Shown here: positions 9,118 through 18,103 of the stretch, piece after piece
How positions within the stretch are numbered: the stretch's first letter is position 1
How the letters are laid out: each line of letters starts with the position of its first letter
NCBI GenBank assembly: GCA_050287605.1
Contig: JBNKCG010000037.1
Span: forward strand, 6,908 to 70,907
Origin: QQUJ01 sp050287605
GTDB taxonomy: Bacteria; Pseudomonadota; Gammaproteobacteria; QQUJ01
Reading direction: 5' to 3'
Length of the DNA stretch: 64,000 bases
The notes under the pieces: model-generated
The model's input: the letters and a program-made list of their open reading frames with translations, nothing else
Database searches by the model: none
Told to the model about the DNA's origin: nothing
Program-made: the position numbers and the translations under genes

Positions 9118-9768
9118 TCAGGCGGTCGCCGCGGGAAACAGCCACGGCGCTTCGGCGCGACGACGCGCCTCGTAGGCCTTGATGTCGTCGAGTTTCTGCA
9201 GCGTCAACCCGATATCGTCCAACCCCTCCAGCAGGCAGTGCTTGCGGAACGGATCGATGTCGAAGCCGATGGCAGTGCCGGCGGGCGTGGTCAGGGTCTG
9301 CTGCTGCAGATCGACGGTGAGCTCGTAGCCGGGCTGCGTCGCCACCTCGGCGAACAGGCGATCCAATTCGGCGCTCGGAAGCACGATGGGCAGCAGGCCG
9401 TTTTTGAAACAGTTGTTGAAAAAGATGTCGGCAAAGCTCGGCGCGATCACCACACGGAAACCGTAGTCCGCCAGCGCCCACGGGGCATGCTCGCGCGACG
9501 AGCCGCAACCGAAGTTGTCGCGCGCCAGCAGAATGCGCGCACCCTGATAGCGCGCCTGGTTGAGCACGAACTCGGCGTTGAGCGGGCGCTGGGAGCAGTC
9601 CATCCCCGGCTCGCCGTGATCGGTATAGCGCCACTCGTCGAACAGATAGGGGCCGAACCCGGTACGGCCGATCATCTTCAGAAACTGCTTGGGAATGATG
9701 GCGTCGGTATCCACGTTGGCGCGATCCAACGGCGCGACGATGGCACTCAATTTCTCGAACTTGTTCAT
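9118..9768 (-). CDS. leuD: 3-isopropylmalate dehydratase small subunit
   Basis: LeuD is the swivelling subunit that completes isopropylmalate isomerase with LeuC. The 216-residue protein starts MNKFEKLSAIVAPLDRANVDTD after AGGG; an upstream in-frame extension is ignored because it lacks family similarity and has a poor ribosome site. The signatures DTDAIIPKQFLK and GCGSSREHAPWAL are present, and FFNNCFKNGLLPI follows. The 115-bp gap to leuC is almost filled by an inverted repeat (9787-9870). Confidence 0.97.
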   Translation of the reverse strand: MNKFEKLSAIVAPLDRANVDTDAIIPKQFLKMIGRTGFGPYLFDEWRYTDHGEPGMDCSQRPLNAEFVLNQARYQGARILLARDNFGCGSSREHAPWALADYGFRVVIAPSFADIFFNNCFKNGLLPIVLPSAELDRLFAEVATQPGYELTVDLQQQTLTTPAGTAIGFDIDPFRKHCLLEGLDDIGLTLQKLDDIKAYEARRRAEAPWLFPAATA

Positions 9769-9786
9769 GATTTCAGCCCTTTGTCT

Positions 9787-9870
9787 CGCGCAAAGACGCA
9801 AAGCGCGCAAAGGTCGCGAAGACTCAATTCAACACCTTGGCGTTCTTCGCGTTCTTGGCGTCTTTGCGCG
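9787..9870. repeat. Intergenic inverted repeat inside the leuC-leuD operon
   Basis: Two imperfectly complementary arms (about 9787-9820 and 9836-9870) share CGCGCAAAGACGC at their outer ends, followed by an AAG/CAAG-rich pattern, around a short AT-rich centre. The element has no coding capacity and would fold into one long hairpin in the leuCD mRNA. The type resembles short palindromic intergenic repeats with CAAAGACGCAAAG-like units seen in many proteobacteria. Confidence 0.7.
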
Positions 9871-9883
9871 ATATCAATCTCAA

Positions 9884-11290
9884 TTAATCCCTGATATCCA
9901 CAAAATGGCCCGCCAACGCGGCCGCGGCCGCCATGGCCGGGCTGACCAGGTGGGTGCGCCCGCCCTGCCCCTGCCGCCCCTCGAAGTTGCGGTTGGAGGT
10001 GGAGGCACAGCGCTCGCCCGGCTCCAACCGGTCGGCGTTCATGGCCAGACACATGGAACAGCCCGGCTCGCGCCACTCGAATCCCGCGGCGGTGAAGATC
10101 TTGTCCAGCCCCTCGGCCTCGGCCTGCTCCTTGACCAGGCCCGAGCCCGGCACAACCAGGGCGAGCTTAACGTTAGTGGCCACCCGTCCGCCGCGCGCCT
10201 TGACCACCTCGGCGGCCGCGCGCAGGTCTTCGATGCGCGAGTTGGTGCACGACCCGATAAACACCTTGTCGAGCGCGACCTCGCAAATCGGGGTCCCCGC
10301 GGTCAACCCCATGTACTGCAGCGCGCGCGTCCACCCTTCGCGACGCACGGCATCCGGCGCATCGGCCGGATCGGGGACCGCGGCGGTGACCGGCAGCACC
10401 ATCTCCGGCGACGTCCCCCAGGTCACCTGCGGCACGATGTCGGCCGCGGCGATCTTCACCTCGCTGTCGAACACGGCATCGGGATCGCTGCTCAACGTCT
10501 GCCACGCAGCGACCGCTTGGTCCCAAAGCTCATCTTGCGGGGCGTAGGGGCGGCCCTTGAAATAGTCGATGGTTTTCTGATCCACGGCAATGATACCGGC
10601 GCGTGCACCGGCTTCGATGGCCATGTTGCACACCGTCATGCGGCCTTCCACCGACAGCTCCCGAATCGCCTCGCCGGCAAACTCGATGGTGTAGCCGGTG
10701 CCGCCGGCGGTGCCGATGACGCCGATGATGTGCAGCACGATGTCCTTGGCCGTTACGCCCGCTCCGGCCTTGCCCTCGACGCTGATACGCATCGCCTTGG
10801 ACTTTTTCTGGATCAGCGTCTGGGTGGCCAGCACATGCTCCACCTCGGAGGTGCCGATGCCGAACGCCAGCGCGCCGAACGCGCCGTGCGTGGCGGTGTG
10901 CGAATCGCCGCAGACCACCGTCATCCCCGGCAGGGTCGCCCCCTGCTCCGGACCCATGACGTGCACGACGCCCTGACGCAGATCGCCCATGCGAAACTCG
11001 GTAATGCCGAACTCGGCGCAGTTGGCGTCCAGCGTCTCCACCTGCAGGCGCGAGACCGGATCGGTGATGCCGCCCTCGAGATTGGCGGTGGGCACGTTGT
11101 GATCCGGCACCGCCAGCACGGTGTCGGGACGACGCACCTGGCGCCCCGCCAGACGCAGCCCTTCGAAGGCCTGCGGCGACGTCACTTCGTGCACCAAATG
11201 GCGGTCAATATAGATCAGCGCCGTCCCGTCCTGCTCCTGGCGGACGAGGTGGGCATCCCACAATTTGTCGTAAAGAGTCTTGCCGGTCAT
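9884..11290 (-). CDS. leuC: 3-isopropylmalate dehydratase large subunit
   Basis: LeuC carries the [4Fe-4S] cluster and, with LeuD, interconverts 2- and 3-isopropylmalate. The 468-residue protein begins MTGKTLYDKLWDAHLV. The three cluster cysteines are in FIGSCTNSRIEDL and the pair in GCSMCLAMN, and the substrate motif CGDSHTATHGAFG is intact. It is the first gene of the leu operon; a promoter with a 17-bp spacer lies at 11329-11357, directly beside tandem repeats that the divergent LysR regulator probably binds. leuA is not in the window. Confidence 0.98.
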   Translation of the reverse strand: MTGKTLYDKLWDAHLVRQEQDGTALIYIDRHLVHEVTSPQAFEGLRLAGRQVRRPDTVLAVPDHNVPTANLEGGITDPVSRLQVETLDANCAEFGITEFRMGDLRQGVVHVMGPEQGATLPGMTVVCGDSHTATHGAFGALAFGIGTSEVEHVLATQTLIQKKSKAMRISVEGKAGAGVTAKDIVLHIIGVIGTAGGTGYTIEFAGEAIRELSVEGRMTVCNMAIEAGARAGIIAVDQKTIDYFKGRPYAPQDELWDQAVAAWQTLSSDPDAVFDSEVKIAAADIVPQVTWGTSPEMVLPVTAAVPDPADAPDAVRREGWTRALQYMGLTAGTPICEVALDKVFIGSCTNSRIEDLRAAAEVVKARGGRVATNVKLALVVPGSGLVKEQAEAEGLDKIFTAAGFEWREPGCSMCLAMNADRLEPGERCASTSNRNFEGRQGQGGRTHLVSPAMAAAAALAGHFVDIRD

Positions 11291-11328
11291 CGTTCCAAAC
11301 TATCTAGAGAGTTTCGTGAGAGTGCAGC

Positions 11329-11357
11329 ATCTTACGGCGCGCTGCAGCATTACGCAA
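11329..11357 (-). promoter_or_regulatory. Candidate sigma-70 promoter of leuC
   Basis: On the minus strand TTGCGT (11352-11357) and TAAGAT (11329-11334) are spaced by 17 bp; the start point would be near 11322, about 32 nt before the leuC ATG. The weak -35 touches the proximal 22-bp repeat, the arrangement expected for a promoter activated by a LysR-type regulator. Confidence 0.55.
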
Positions 11358-11398
11358 ATTCATCTTTTTCATGCTACAAATTCATATTTTTCATAGCT
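11355..11398. promoter_or_regulatory. Tandem 22-bp repeats, candidate LysR operator
   Basis: Two adjacent copies of a 22-bp unit (11355-11376 and 11377-11398) both contain CAAATTCAT, a variable base, then TTTTTCAT. The period is about two helical turns. The repeats lie between leuC and the divergent lysR gene and abut the leuC -35 element, so they are the best candidate for the regulator's binding site. Confidence 0.6.
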
Positions 11399-11451
11399 TT
11401 AATAATCTCGTAGACTACGTTTCCTGCGTGCCGCCGGGGGGAGGAAAAGCC

Positions 11452-12321
11452 ATGGACATTGCCGCGCTCGACACCTTCGTGGCCGTCGCCAAAAGCGCCT
11501 CGTTCTCCGACGCCGCGCACCAGTTGCACCTCACCCAGCCGGCCATCAGCAAGCGCATCGCCGCCCTGGAGAGCGAGCTCAACACCCGACTGTTCGATCG
11601 CATCGGGCGCCAGATCAGCCTCACCGAATCGGGACGCGCGCTTCTTCCGCGCGCCGAGCGCATTCTCGAAGAACTCGAAGACAGCCGCCGCGCCCTGAGC
11701 AACCTGTCGGGATCGGTGGCCGGACGCCTCACCATCGCCACCAGCCATCACATCGGTCTGCACCGGTTGCCGCCGGTGCTGCGCTCGTTCATGGCGCACT
11801 ACCCGGGCGTGGACCTGGACCTGCAGTTTCGCGCCTCGGAGGCGATCTGCGACGACGTGGAGCACGGCAACCTGGAACTGGGAATCGTCACCCTGCCCTC
11901 CACCCCGCGCGACAACCTCCAGGCACGACCGGTCTGGGACGACCCGCTGCGCATCGTCTGCGCCCGCACCCATCCCCTGGCCCGCAGCGACGGCTTCGAA
12001 CTCACACAGCTCGGCCGCTATCCGGCCATCCTGACCGAGAAAGGCACCTTCACCCGCAACGTGCTGGAACACGCCTTCGCGCCGCTGGGGATCACCATCC
12101 AACCCAAGCTCGCCACCAACTTCCTGGAGACCATCAAGATGATGGTGTCGGTGGGGTTGGGCTGGAGTTGCATCCCCGAGATCATGGTCGACGAGGAGCT
12201 GGTGATACTGGATACCGGGCAGCTCGCGCTCAACCGCGAGCTGGGCGTGGTCTGCCATCCGCGGCGCACGCTCTCCAACGCCGCGCGCGCCATGCTGCAC
12301 GAGCTGGGTGTCGGCGCCTGA
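11452..12321 (+). CDS. LysR-family regulator divergent from leuCDB
   Basis: The 289-residue protein starts MDIAALDTFVAVAKSASFSDAAHQ after a strong GGGGAGG site; an upstream in-frame extension would run through the promoter region. Residues 1-60 form the winged helix-turn-helix (LHLTQPAISKRIAALESELNTRLFDR), and the rest is the periplasmic-binding-like effector domain. LysR genes divergent from leuC usually control the leucine operon, often responding to a pathway intermediate. That role is inferred from position and from the tandem repeats at 11355-11398; the effector cannot be read from sequence. Confidence 0.9.
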   Translation: MDIAALDTFVAVAKSASFSDAAHQLHLTQPAISKRIAALESELNTRLFDRIGRQISLTESGRALLPRAERILEELEDSRRALSNLSGSVAGRLTIATSHHIGLHRLPPVLRSFMAHYPGVDLDLQFRASEAICDDVEHGNLELGIVTLPSTPRDNLQARPVWDDPLRIVCARTHPLARSDGFELTQLGRYPAILTEKGTFTRNVLEHAFAPLGITIQPKLATNFLETIKMMVSVGLGWSCIPEIMVDEELVILDTGQLALNRELGVVCHPRRTLSNAARAMLHELGVGA

Positions 12322-12331
12322 CCGGTTCGGT

Positions 12332-12349
12332 GGGCCGCGGCGGCGGCCC
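12332..12349. other. GC hairpin between convergent lysR and mscS
   Basis: A 7-bp stem GGGCCGC/GCGGCCC with a 4-nt loop follows the lysR stop, and a wider GTTCGGTGG/CCGCCGAAC pairing can also form. There is no T-run, so it is at best a weak terminator for the convergent genes. Confidence 0.3.
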
Positions 12350-12438
12350 GGCATCCTTCACCGGACCGCCGAACAAGCATCGATCGATTGATGGCGCACC
12401 GTACCGTCCGCCCACAGCGTGGTGGCGCAGCGCCGCAC

Positions 12439-13263
12439 TCAGGCCGCGTCGAGCCGGTCCAGGTGCACGTCCATCTGCGGGAAGGGAATGGAGATGCCCT
12501 GGGCGTCGAACGCCAGCTTGATCTGCTCGTTGAGGTCGAAATAGACCGCCCAGTAGTCACCGCTGTTGACCCACGGACGCACGTTGAAGTTGACGCTGCT
12601 GTCGCCCAGTTCACCGACGGCGATGAGCGGTTCCGGGTCTTTCAGGATGCGGGCGTCCGCGGCGATCACCTGCTGGATGATCTCCTTGGCCTTTTTGATG
12701 TCGTCGCCGTAACCGATGCCGAACACCATGTCGACGCGTCGCGTGGCCCGCGCCGAGAAGTTGGTGATAGTCCCGCCGTAGATGGCACCGTTGGGCACGA
12801 TCACTTCGCGGTTGTCGGGGGTCTTCAGCGTGGTGCTGAACATGCTGATCTTCTCCACCGTACCCGCGGTACCCCCGGCCTCGACGTAATGGCCGAGATC
12901 AAAGGGACGGAACACTATCAGCATCACGCCGGCGGCGAAGTTCTGCAGCGAATCCTTCATCGCCAACCCCACCGCGATGCCGGCGGCACCGATCAGTGCG
13001 ATGAGCGAGGTGGTATTGACGCCCAGTTGCTCCAGCGCGGCGACCACCACCACCAGCGTCAACAGGGTCTTCATAATCGACCCCAGGAAATTGACCAGGA
13101 TGGCGTCCATCTTCGCCCGGATCAGCAGATTTTTGATCACCTTGACCACGATCCCGGCAATCCATCGCCCGACCACGAAAACGATGAGCGCCGTAACGAT
13201 GTTGATTCCCCAGGGGATCAGGTAATCCACGCTCAGGTTGTTCAGATTCAATGATTCCAGCAT
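12439..13263 (-). CDS. mscS: Small-conductance mechanosensitive channel, MscS family
   Basis: MscS channels open on membrane tension during osmotic downshock and release solutes. The 274-residue protein is of classical E. coli MscS size: three N-terminal transmembrane helices, with the pore helix TM3 visible as AAGIAVGLAMKDSLQNFAAGVMLI, then the beta domain (FDLGHYVEAGGTAGTVEKI, VIVPNGAIYGGTITNFSA) and the alpha/beta vestibule. Osmotic relief by such a channel fits with the osmolyte synthesis cluster elsewhere in this window, but the two are not linked genetically. Confidence 0.96.
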   Translation of the reverse strand: MLESLNLNNLSVDYLIPWGINIVTALIVFVVGRWIAGIVVKVIKNLLIRAKMDAILVNFLGSIMKTLLTLVVVVAALEQLGVNTTSLIALIGAAGIAVGLAMKDSLQNFAAGVMLIVFRPFDLGHYVEAGGTAGTVEKISMFSTTLKTPDNREVIVPNGAIYGGTITNFSARATRRVDMVFGIGYGDDIKKAKEIIQQVIAADARILKDPEPLIAVGELGDSSVNFNVRPWVNSGDYWAVYFDLNEQIKLAFDAQGISIPFPQMDVHLDRLDAA

Positions 13264-13413
13264 CGAGGATCTCCCTTGCTTTGTCGGTCGTTAATCTGAC
13301 GAGGGCGGATTCCTTGCGTCGCATCGGGAACGGCGTCACACCGGCAGCTACGCGCAACTTTTCAGAACCCATATAACAGTAGCTGCAAATCGCGGTGCCG
13401 GCCCGCACACGCA

Positions 13414-14346
13414 TCAGCAACAGTCATAGGTATCACGCCGACCTTGCTCTCCGTGGAGAAAACGCTTCTGGATCCACAGGTACTGTTCCGGCGCCAAGCG
13501 CACCAGTTCCGTCAGTGCCGCGTTGATACGCGCGGTGTCGAATACCGGATCGCCACCCGGAAAATCCTCCAGCGCCGGCAGAAACACCAGCCGGTAGCCG
13601 CTGCCGTCGCTGCGGCGCAACGCCGCAAAGGGAACCACGGCCGCATCGCCCAGTTTGGCGAAACGCGCGGTGGCGGGGTTACTGGCTGCCGGCACCCCCA
13701 TGAAATCGACGACGACGCGGTTGCCACGGGCATAGTTTTCATCGGGCGCAAACCACAGCGTGTTGCCCTCTTTGAGACAGCGGATCAGCGCGCGCACCTC
13801 CTCGCGCGGGATCACCCGCTGAAACAGCCGCTCACGTCCACCGCGCAGCAGACGATCCACCAGCGGGTCATCGTCGCTACGGTAGCTGACGCACAGCGGA
13901 CGGCGGGTGCGAAACAGCCGTCCGCCGATCTCCAGCGTGGTGAAATGGGCGCTGAGCAGAATCACGCCGCGTCCGCTCTGCAGCGCCCGCTCCAGGTGCT
14001 CCCCCCCCTCCACGGAGACCAGACGGCGAAACAGCGCTTCCGGCCCCCACCAGGCAAGCGGCATCTCGAAGAACATGATGCCGATGGATTCGAAACAGCG
14101 TCGTAACAGCACGTCGCGCTCTGCCTCGCACAACTCGGGGAGCGCCAGCCGCAGGTTGGTCTCGGCGATGCGCCGCTGGCGCCCCAACAGGTGCTGCAGC
14201 AGATGCCCCAGGTGCCTGCCCAGCGCCAATTGCCAGCGGAACGGCAGGCGGATGAGCAGGTAGCGGAACAGCCCGACCATCAGCCACGCCGGCCAGTAGC
14301 GCGGCGCCCAGGGATTGGCGGTGCGTTGCACGTTGCGCTCTTCCAT
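13414..14346 (-). CDS. Lipid A biosynthesis acyltransferase (LpxL/HtrB family)
   Basis: The enzyme transfers a secondary acyl chain from acyl-ACP to Kdo2-lipid IVA at the inner membrane. The start MEERNVQRTANPWAPRYW follows GGAGG, giving 310 residues, close to E. coli LpxL. There is a membrane anchor near residues 17-40 and the catalytic H-x4-E motif in LLSAHFTTLEIGG, followed by YRSDDDPL and WFAPDENYARG (usual LpxL form: PDQ or PDED). Whether it adds laurate (LpxL) or myristate (LpxM) cannot be decided. It starts 5 nt after the MFS transporter stop. Confidence 0.9.
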   Translation of the reverse strand: MEERNVQRTANPWAPRYWPAWLMVGLFRYLLIRLPFRWQLALGRHLGHLLQHLLGRQRRIAETNLRLALPELCEAERDVLLRRCFESIGIMFFEMPLAWWGPEALFRRLVSVEGGEHLERALQSGRGVILLSAHFTTLEIGGRLFRTRRPLCVSYRSDDDPLVDRLLRGGRERLFQRVIPREEVRALIRCLKEGNTLWFAPDENYARGNRVVVDFMGVPAASNPATARFAKLGDAAVVPFAALRRSDGSGYRLVFLPALEDFPGGDPVFDTARINAALTELVRLAPEQYLWIQKRFLHGEQGRRDTYDCC

Positions 14347-14351
14347 CGTGC

Positions 14352-15527
14352 TCACGCCTCCTGGCCCACCGGTACCACCGGTTCGCGCACCCAGGCCCAA
14401 CTGACGAAAAACCCCATTACGGCCGCCAGCGCCGCGGCGTAGAAGGCCCAGGCGGGGGCGAACCCCTCCCAGAAATAGCCCGCGTAGAGACTGCCGACGG
14501 CGCCCCCCACGCCGAAACTCATGCTGCTGTAGAGGGCCTGCCCCCGCCCCTGCAGCCGCCCCGGAAAGAAACGGCGCACCAGGTCGATGGCCGAGGCGTG
14601 ATAAGTGCCGAAGGTGGCCGCGTGCAGCAGCTGGGCAATCAACAACAGCAGCGGGGAATCGACAAACGCGCCGATCAGCCACCAGCGCACGCCCGCCAGG
14701 GCCATGCTGATCAGAAGCAGCGCGCGCGCGCCGACACGCGGCAGCCAGCGATGCATGAGGAGAAACACCACGATCTCGGCGATCACCCCCAGCGCCCACA
14801 GCTGTCCGATCACGGGACGCGAATAGCCGTGATCCTCCAGGTAGAGGGTGAAAAAGCCGTAGTACGGTCCGTGGCTGGCCTGCAGCAGCGAGCAGGCGAC
14901 GATCAGTGCCACCACCGGCGGACTGCGTAGCGTGCGCCGCAGCGACACCGCGGGCAGGTGACGATGGTCCGCCAGACGCTCCGGGACGAAGAGGCTAAAG
15001 AGCCAGATCGCGGCGAACAGGCCGATCAGAATTCCGGGCAACACGACAGTCTGGTAACGATCGAGCAGCGGACCCACGACGACCACCGTGCCGATGAAAC
15101 CCACCGACCCCCACAGGCGGATGCGGCTGTAGCGGTGGGCCTGCTCGCCCAGGTAGCCCAGGGTGATCGCCTCGAACTGCGGCAGCGAAGCGTTCCAGAA
15201 GAAACTGAACAGCAGCATCACCGCCGCCAGCCACCAGTAGCTGGAGCCCAGCAGCACGCCACCGAAGCTCGCCAGCGCAGCCAGCGACGCCAGCCGCACC
15301 ACCCGGATGCGCCGTCCGGTATGGTCGGCAATCCAGCCCCACACGTTGGGGGCGATGATCTTGGTGGCCATGAGCAACGCCAGCAGCTCGCCGATCTCGC
15401 GCGCGCCGAAGCCCTGATCGCGCAGGTAGAGCCCCCAATAGGGCAGCAGCGCCCCCAGGGTGGCGAAATAGAAGAGGTAGAAACCCGACAGGCGCCAGTA
15501 GGGAGCAGCGGCCGCTGCAGCCACCAT
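14352..15527 (-). CDS. MFS transporter, HcaT/LacY-like family
   Basis: A 391-residue permease with twelve hydrophobic helices, rich in Trp and Tyr. The first helix (LSGFYLFYFATLGALLPYWGLYL) is typical of the MFS_1-like group related to nucleoside, sugar and phenylpropionate:H+ symporters. The inter-helix motif appears as GWIADHTGRRIRVVR between helices 2 and 3. The ATG shares one base with the aroC stop (TGATG), so it is translationally coupled to aroC; the substrate is unknown. Confidence 0.85.
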   Translation of the reverse strand: MVAAAAAAPYWRLSGFYLFYFATLGALLPYWGLYLRDQGFGAREIGELLALLMATKIIAPNVWGWIADHTGRRIRVVRLASLAALASFGGVLLGSSYWWLAAVMLLFSFFWNASLPQFEAITLGYLGEQAHRYSRIRLWGSVGFIGTVVVVGPLLDRYQTVVLPGILIGLFAAIWLFSLFVPERLADHRHLPAVSLRRTLRSPPVVALIVACSLLQASHGPYYGFFTLYLEDHGYSRPVIGQLWALGVIAEIVVFLLMHRWLPRVGARALLLISMALAGVRWWLIGAFVDSPLLLLIAQLLHAATFGTYHASAIDLVRRFFPGRLQGRGQALYSSMSFGVGGAVGSLYAGYFWEGFAPAWAFYAAALAAVMGFFVSWAWVREPVVPVGQEA

Positions 15528-16624
15528 CAAGGTTGCGCCGGAATGACCGGCGTGGCGGAACGCACCTCGGCGTTCTGACCGCGATGGCGCAGGCAGTGAT
15601 CCATGAGCACGATGGCCAGCATCGCCTCCACGATGGGCACGCCGCGGATACCGACGCAGGGGTCATGACGCCCGGTGGTGACCACCTCCACCGGCGCCCC
15701 CGTGACGTCCACCGAGGCGCCCGGAAGGCGGATGCTGGAGGTGGGCTTGAAGGCGACACTGGCCGTGATCGCCTGCCCCGAGGAGATCCCGCCCAGTACG
15801 CCCCCCGCATGGTTGGAGAGAAAGCCTTCGGGCGTGATGAGGTCGCGATGCTCGCTGCCGCGCTGTTCGACACTGGCAAAACCGGCGCCGATCTCCACCG
15901 CCTTGGCGGCGTTGATGCCCATCAGCGCGTGGGCGATATCGGCGTCGAGGCGATCGAACACCGGCTCACCCCACCCCGGCGGTATCCCCTCGGCGACCAC
16001 GTTGACCCGCGCCCCCACCGAATCGCCCGCCTTGCGCAGCTCGTCCATAAAGGCTTCCAGCTCGGGTACGCGCTCGGCGTCGGGAAAGAAAAAGGGGTTC
16101 GTCTCCACCGCCGCCCAGTCCAGGCGTTCCGCCCGCAGCGGGCCCAGGGCCGCCAGATAGCCGCGGATGGTGATGCCGAACCGCTCGTGCAGGTACTTCC
16201 TGGCGATGGCGCCGGCCGCCACGCGCATGGCGGTCTCGCGCGCCGAGGAGCGTCCACCACCGCGATAGTCGCGCACCCCGTATTTCTGCTGATAGGTGTA
16301 GTCGGCGTGACCAGGGCGGAAGCGGTCGGCGATCGTCGAGTAATCCTTGGAGCGCTGATCCTCGTTGTGGACGAGCAGCCCGATGGGCGTGCCGGTGGTG
16401 CGCCCTTCAAACACCCCGGAGAGGATCTGCACGGCGTCGCTCTCACGCCGCTGCGTGGTGTGACGCGACTGGCCGGGTTTGCGCCGGTCGAGATCGCGCT
16501 GCAAATCCGCCGCGTTCAGCTCCAGCCCCGGCGGGCAACCGTCGACGATGCAGCCGATGGCCGGGCCGTGGCTCTCGCCGAAGCTGGTGACGGTGAAAAG
16601 CTTGCCGATGGTATTTCCAGACAT
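15527..16624 (-). CDS. aroC: Chorismate synthase
   Basis: AroC eliminates phosphate from 5-enolpyruvylshikimate-3-phosphate to form chorismate, using reduced FMN. The 365-residue protein has FGESHGPAIGCIVDGCPPG near the N-terminus and GGGRSSARETAMRVAAGA in the middle, followed by GVLGGISSGQAI and the C-terminal RHDPCVGIRGVPIVEAML. Its length matches bacterial AroC. It lies downstream of hemN and prmB; prmB-aroC association is known from enterobacteria. It feeds the tryptophan pathway encoded at the window start. Confidence 0.98.
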   Translation of the reverse strand: MSGNTIGKLFTVTSFGESHGPAIGCIVDGCPPGLELNAADLQRDLDRRKPGQSRHTTQRRESDAVQILSGVFEGRTTGTPIGLLVHNEDQRSKDYSTIADRFRPGHADYTYQQKYGVRDYRGGGRSSARETAMRVAAGAIARKYLHERFGITIRGYLAALGPLRAERLDWAAVETNPFFFPDAERVPELEAFMDELRKAGDSVGARVNVVAEGIPPGWGEPVFDRLDADIAHALMGINAAKAVEIGAGFASVEQRGSEHRDLITPEGFLSNHAGGVLGGISSGQAITASVAFKPTSSIRLPGASVDVTGAPVEVVTTGRHDPCVGIRGVPIVEAMLAIVLMDHCLRHRGQNAEVRSATPVIPAQP

Positions 16625-16672
16625 GGGGTTTCTTCGGTTGTTGTTCTCGGCCTATCGGGGGTGGTTGCGCGT

Positions 16673-18061
16673 CTAGATCACCTTGGAAAAACGCCGCTCC
16701 TGCCCCTCGCGCAGGTAGCGGTCGAAGACCATGCAGACGTTGCGGATCAGCAGACGGCCTGCAGGCTGCACCTGGATGCCGGCGGTATCGAGCGTGATCA
16801 AACCGTCGCGCTCCAGACTACGGCACTCTTCCAACTCGGTGTGGAAGTAGTCGCTGAAACGGGTGCCGTACCGCGCCTCCACCCGGGCGAAATCGAGATG
16901 AAAATGGCAGATCAGCTCGGTGATCACCGCGCGGCGCAGCTTGTCGTCGGCGTTCAGTTCGAGGCCGCGGAACACCGGCAGCTCGCCGGCGTCGATACGC
17001 GCGTAGTAGCCCTCCAGGTCGCGGACGTTCTGGGCGTAACAGTCACCCACCTGACTGATGGACGTGGCCCCCATGCCCACTAGGTCGCAGTCGGCGTGGG
17101 TAGAGTAACCCTGGAAGTTGCGATACAGCGTCCCCTCGCGCTGAGCGACCGCAAGCTCGTCGTCTGGGCGTGCGAAGTGATCCATCCCGATATAGACGTA
17201 GCCGGCCTTGGCCAGCCGTTCGCCGGTGAGTTGCAAGATGTCGAGCTTCTCCGCCGGTGACGGCAGCTCCTCGGCATTGATGCGCCGTTGGGGCTTGAAC
17301 AGATCGGGCAGGTGCGCGTAGTTGAACACCGACAGGCGGTCGGGGTGGTGGGCGATCACCTTGTCCAGAGTCTGTGACCAGCGCGCCAGGTTCTGATGCG
17401 GCAGACCGTAGATCAGGTCGACGCTTACCGATTTGAACCCTTCGGCACGCGCCGCGTCCAGCACGCCCCAGGTCTGCTCCTCGCTCTGCAAACGATTGAC
17501 CGCCTGCTGCACCTGCGGATCGAAATCCTGAACACCGAGGCTCAGGCGGTTGAAACCCAACTCGCGCAGCAGGGCGATGGTGGCGTGGTCCGCTTCGCGC
17601 GGGTCCACCTCGATGGAGTATTCGCCACTGTCATCGTCACGCAGTTGGAAGTGCTCACCGGTCACGCGCATCAGTTCGCGCATCTGCTCGTGGCTGATGA
17701 AGGTGGGCGTACCGCCACCCCAGTGCAGCTGATCCACCGTACGTTCGCGGTCGAACAGCGCGCCCTGCAGTGCGATCTCACTATGCAGTCGCGCCAGGTA
17801 GGGGCTGGCCAGGTTTCGATCCTTGGTCACCACCTTGTTGCACGCGCAGTAGTAGCAAACGGTGTCGCAGAACGGGATGTGGAAATAGAGCGATAGCGGC
17901 GGCTTGGGGCGAACGGCGCTGGTGCGCGCCGCCCAGTCGCGGTAGTCCGCCGCGCCGAAGCCGTCGTGAAACTGCACCGCGGTGGGATAGGAGGTGTAGC
18001 GCGGTCCCGACTTGTCGTAGCGTTTGATCAGATCGAGATCGAATACCAGCGATTGATCCAT
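16673..18061 (-). CDS. hemN: Oxygen-independent coproporphyrinogen III oxidase
   Basis: HemN is a radical SAM enzyme that converts coproporphyrinogen III to protoporphyrinogen IX without oxygen. The 462 residues start MDQSLVFDLDLIKRYDKSGPRYTSYPT. The cluster motif YFHIPFCDTVCYYCACNK has the C-x3-C-x2-C ligands plus the extra Cys typical of true HemN, followed by HWGGGTPTF and IEVDPRE. The C-terminal HemN domain is present, which separates it from the shorter HemW-type relatives. It implies a capacity for haem synthesis at low oxygen. Confidence 0.97.
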   Translation of the reverse strand: MDQSLVFDLDLIKRYDKSGPRYTSYPTAVQFHDGFGAADYRDWAARTSAVRPKPPLSLYFHIPFCDTVCYYCACNKVVTKDRNLASPYLARLHSEIALQGALFDRERTVDQLHWGGGTPTFISHEQMRELMRVTGEHFQLRDDDSGEYSIEVDPREADHATIALLRELGFNRLSLGVQDFDPQVQQAVNRLQSEEQTWGVLDAARAEGFKSVSVDLIYGLPHQNLARWSQTLDKVIAHHPDRLSVFNYAHLPDLFKPQRRINAEELPSPAEKLDILQLTGERLAKAGYVYIGMDHFARPDDELAVAQREGTLYRNFQGYSTHADCDLVGMGATSISQVGDCYAQNVRDLEGYYARIDAGELPVFRGLELNADDKLRRAVITELICHFHLDFARVEARYGTRFSDYFHTELEECRSLERDGLITLDTAGIQVQPAGRLLIRNVCMVFDRYLREGQERRFSKVI

Positions 18062-18103
18062 GGAGGGCCTCGGGCGGTCAGGGCCGCGCGCGGTGCGCGG
18101 CCG

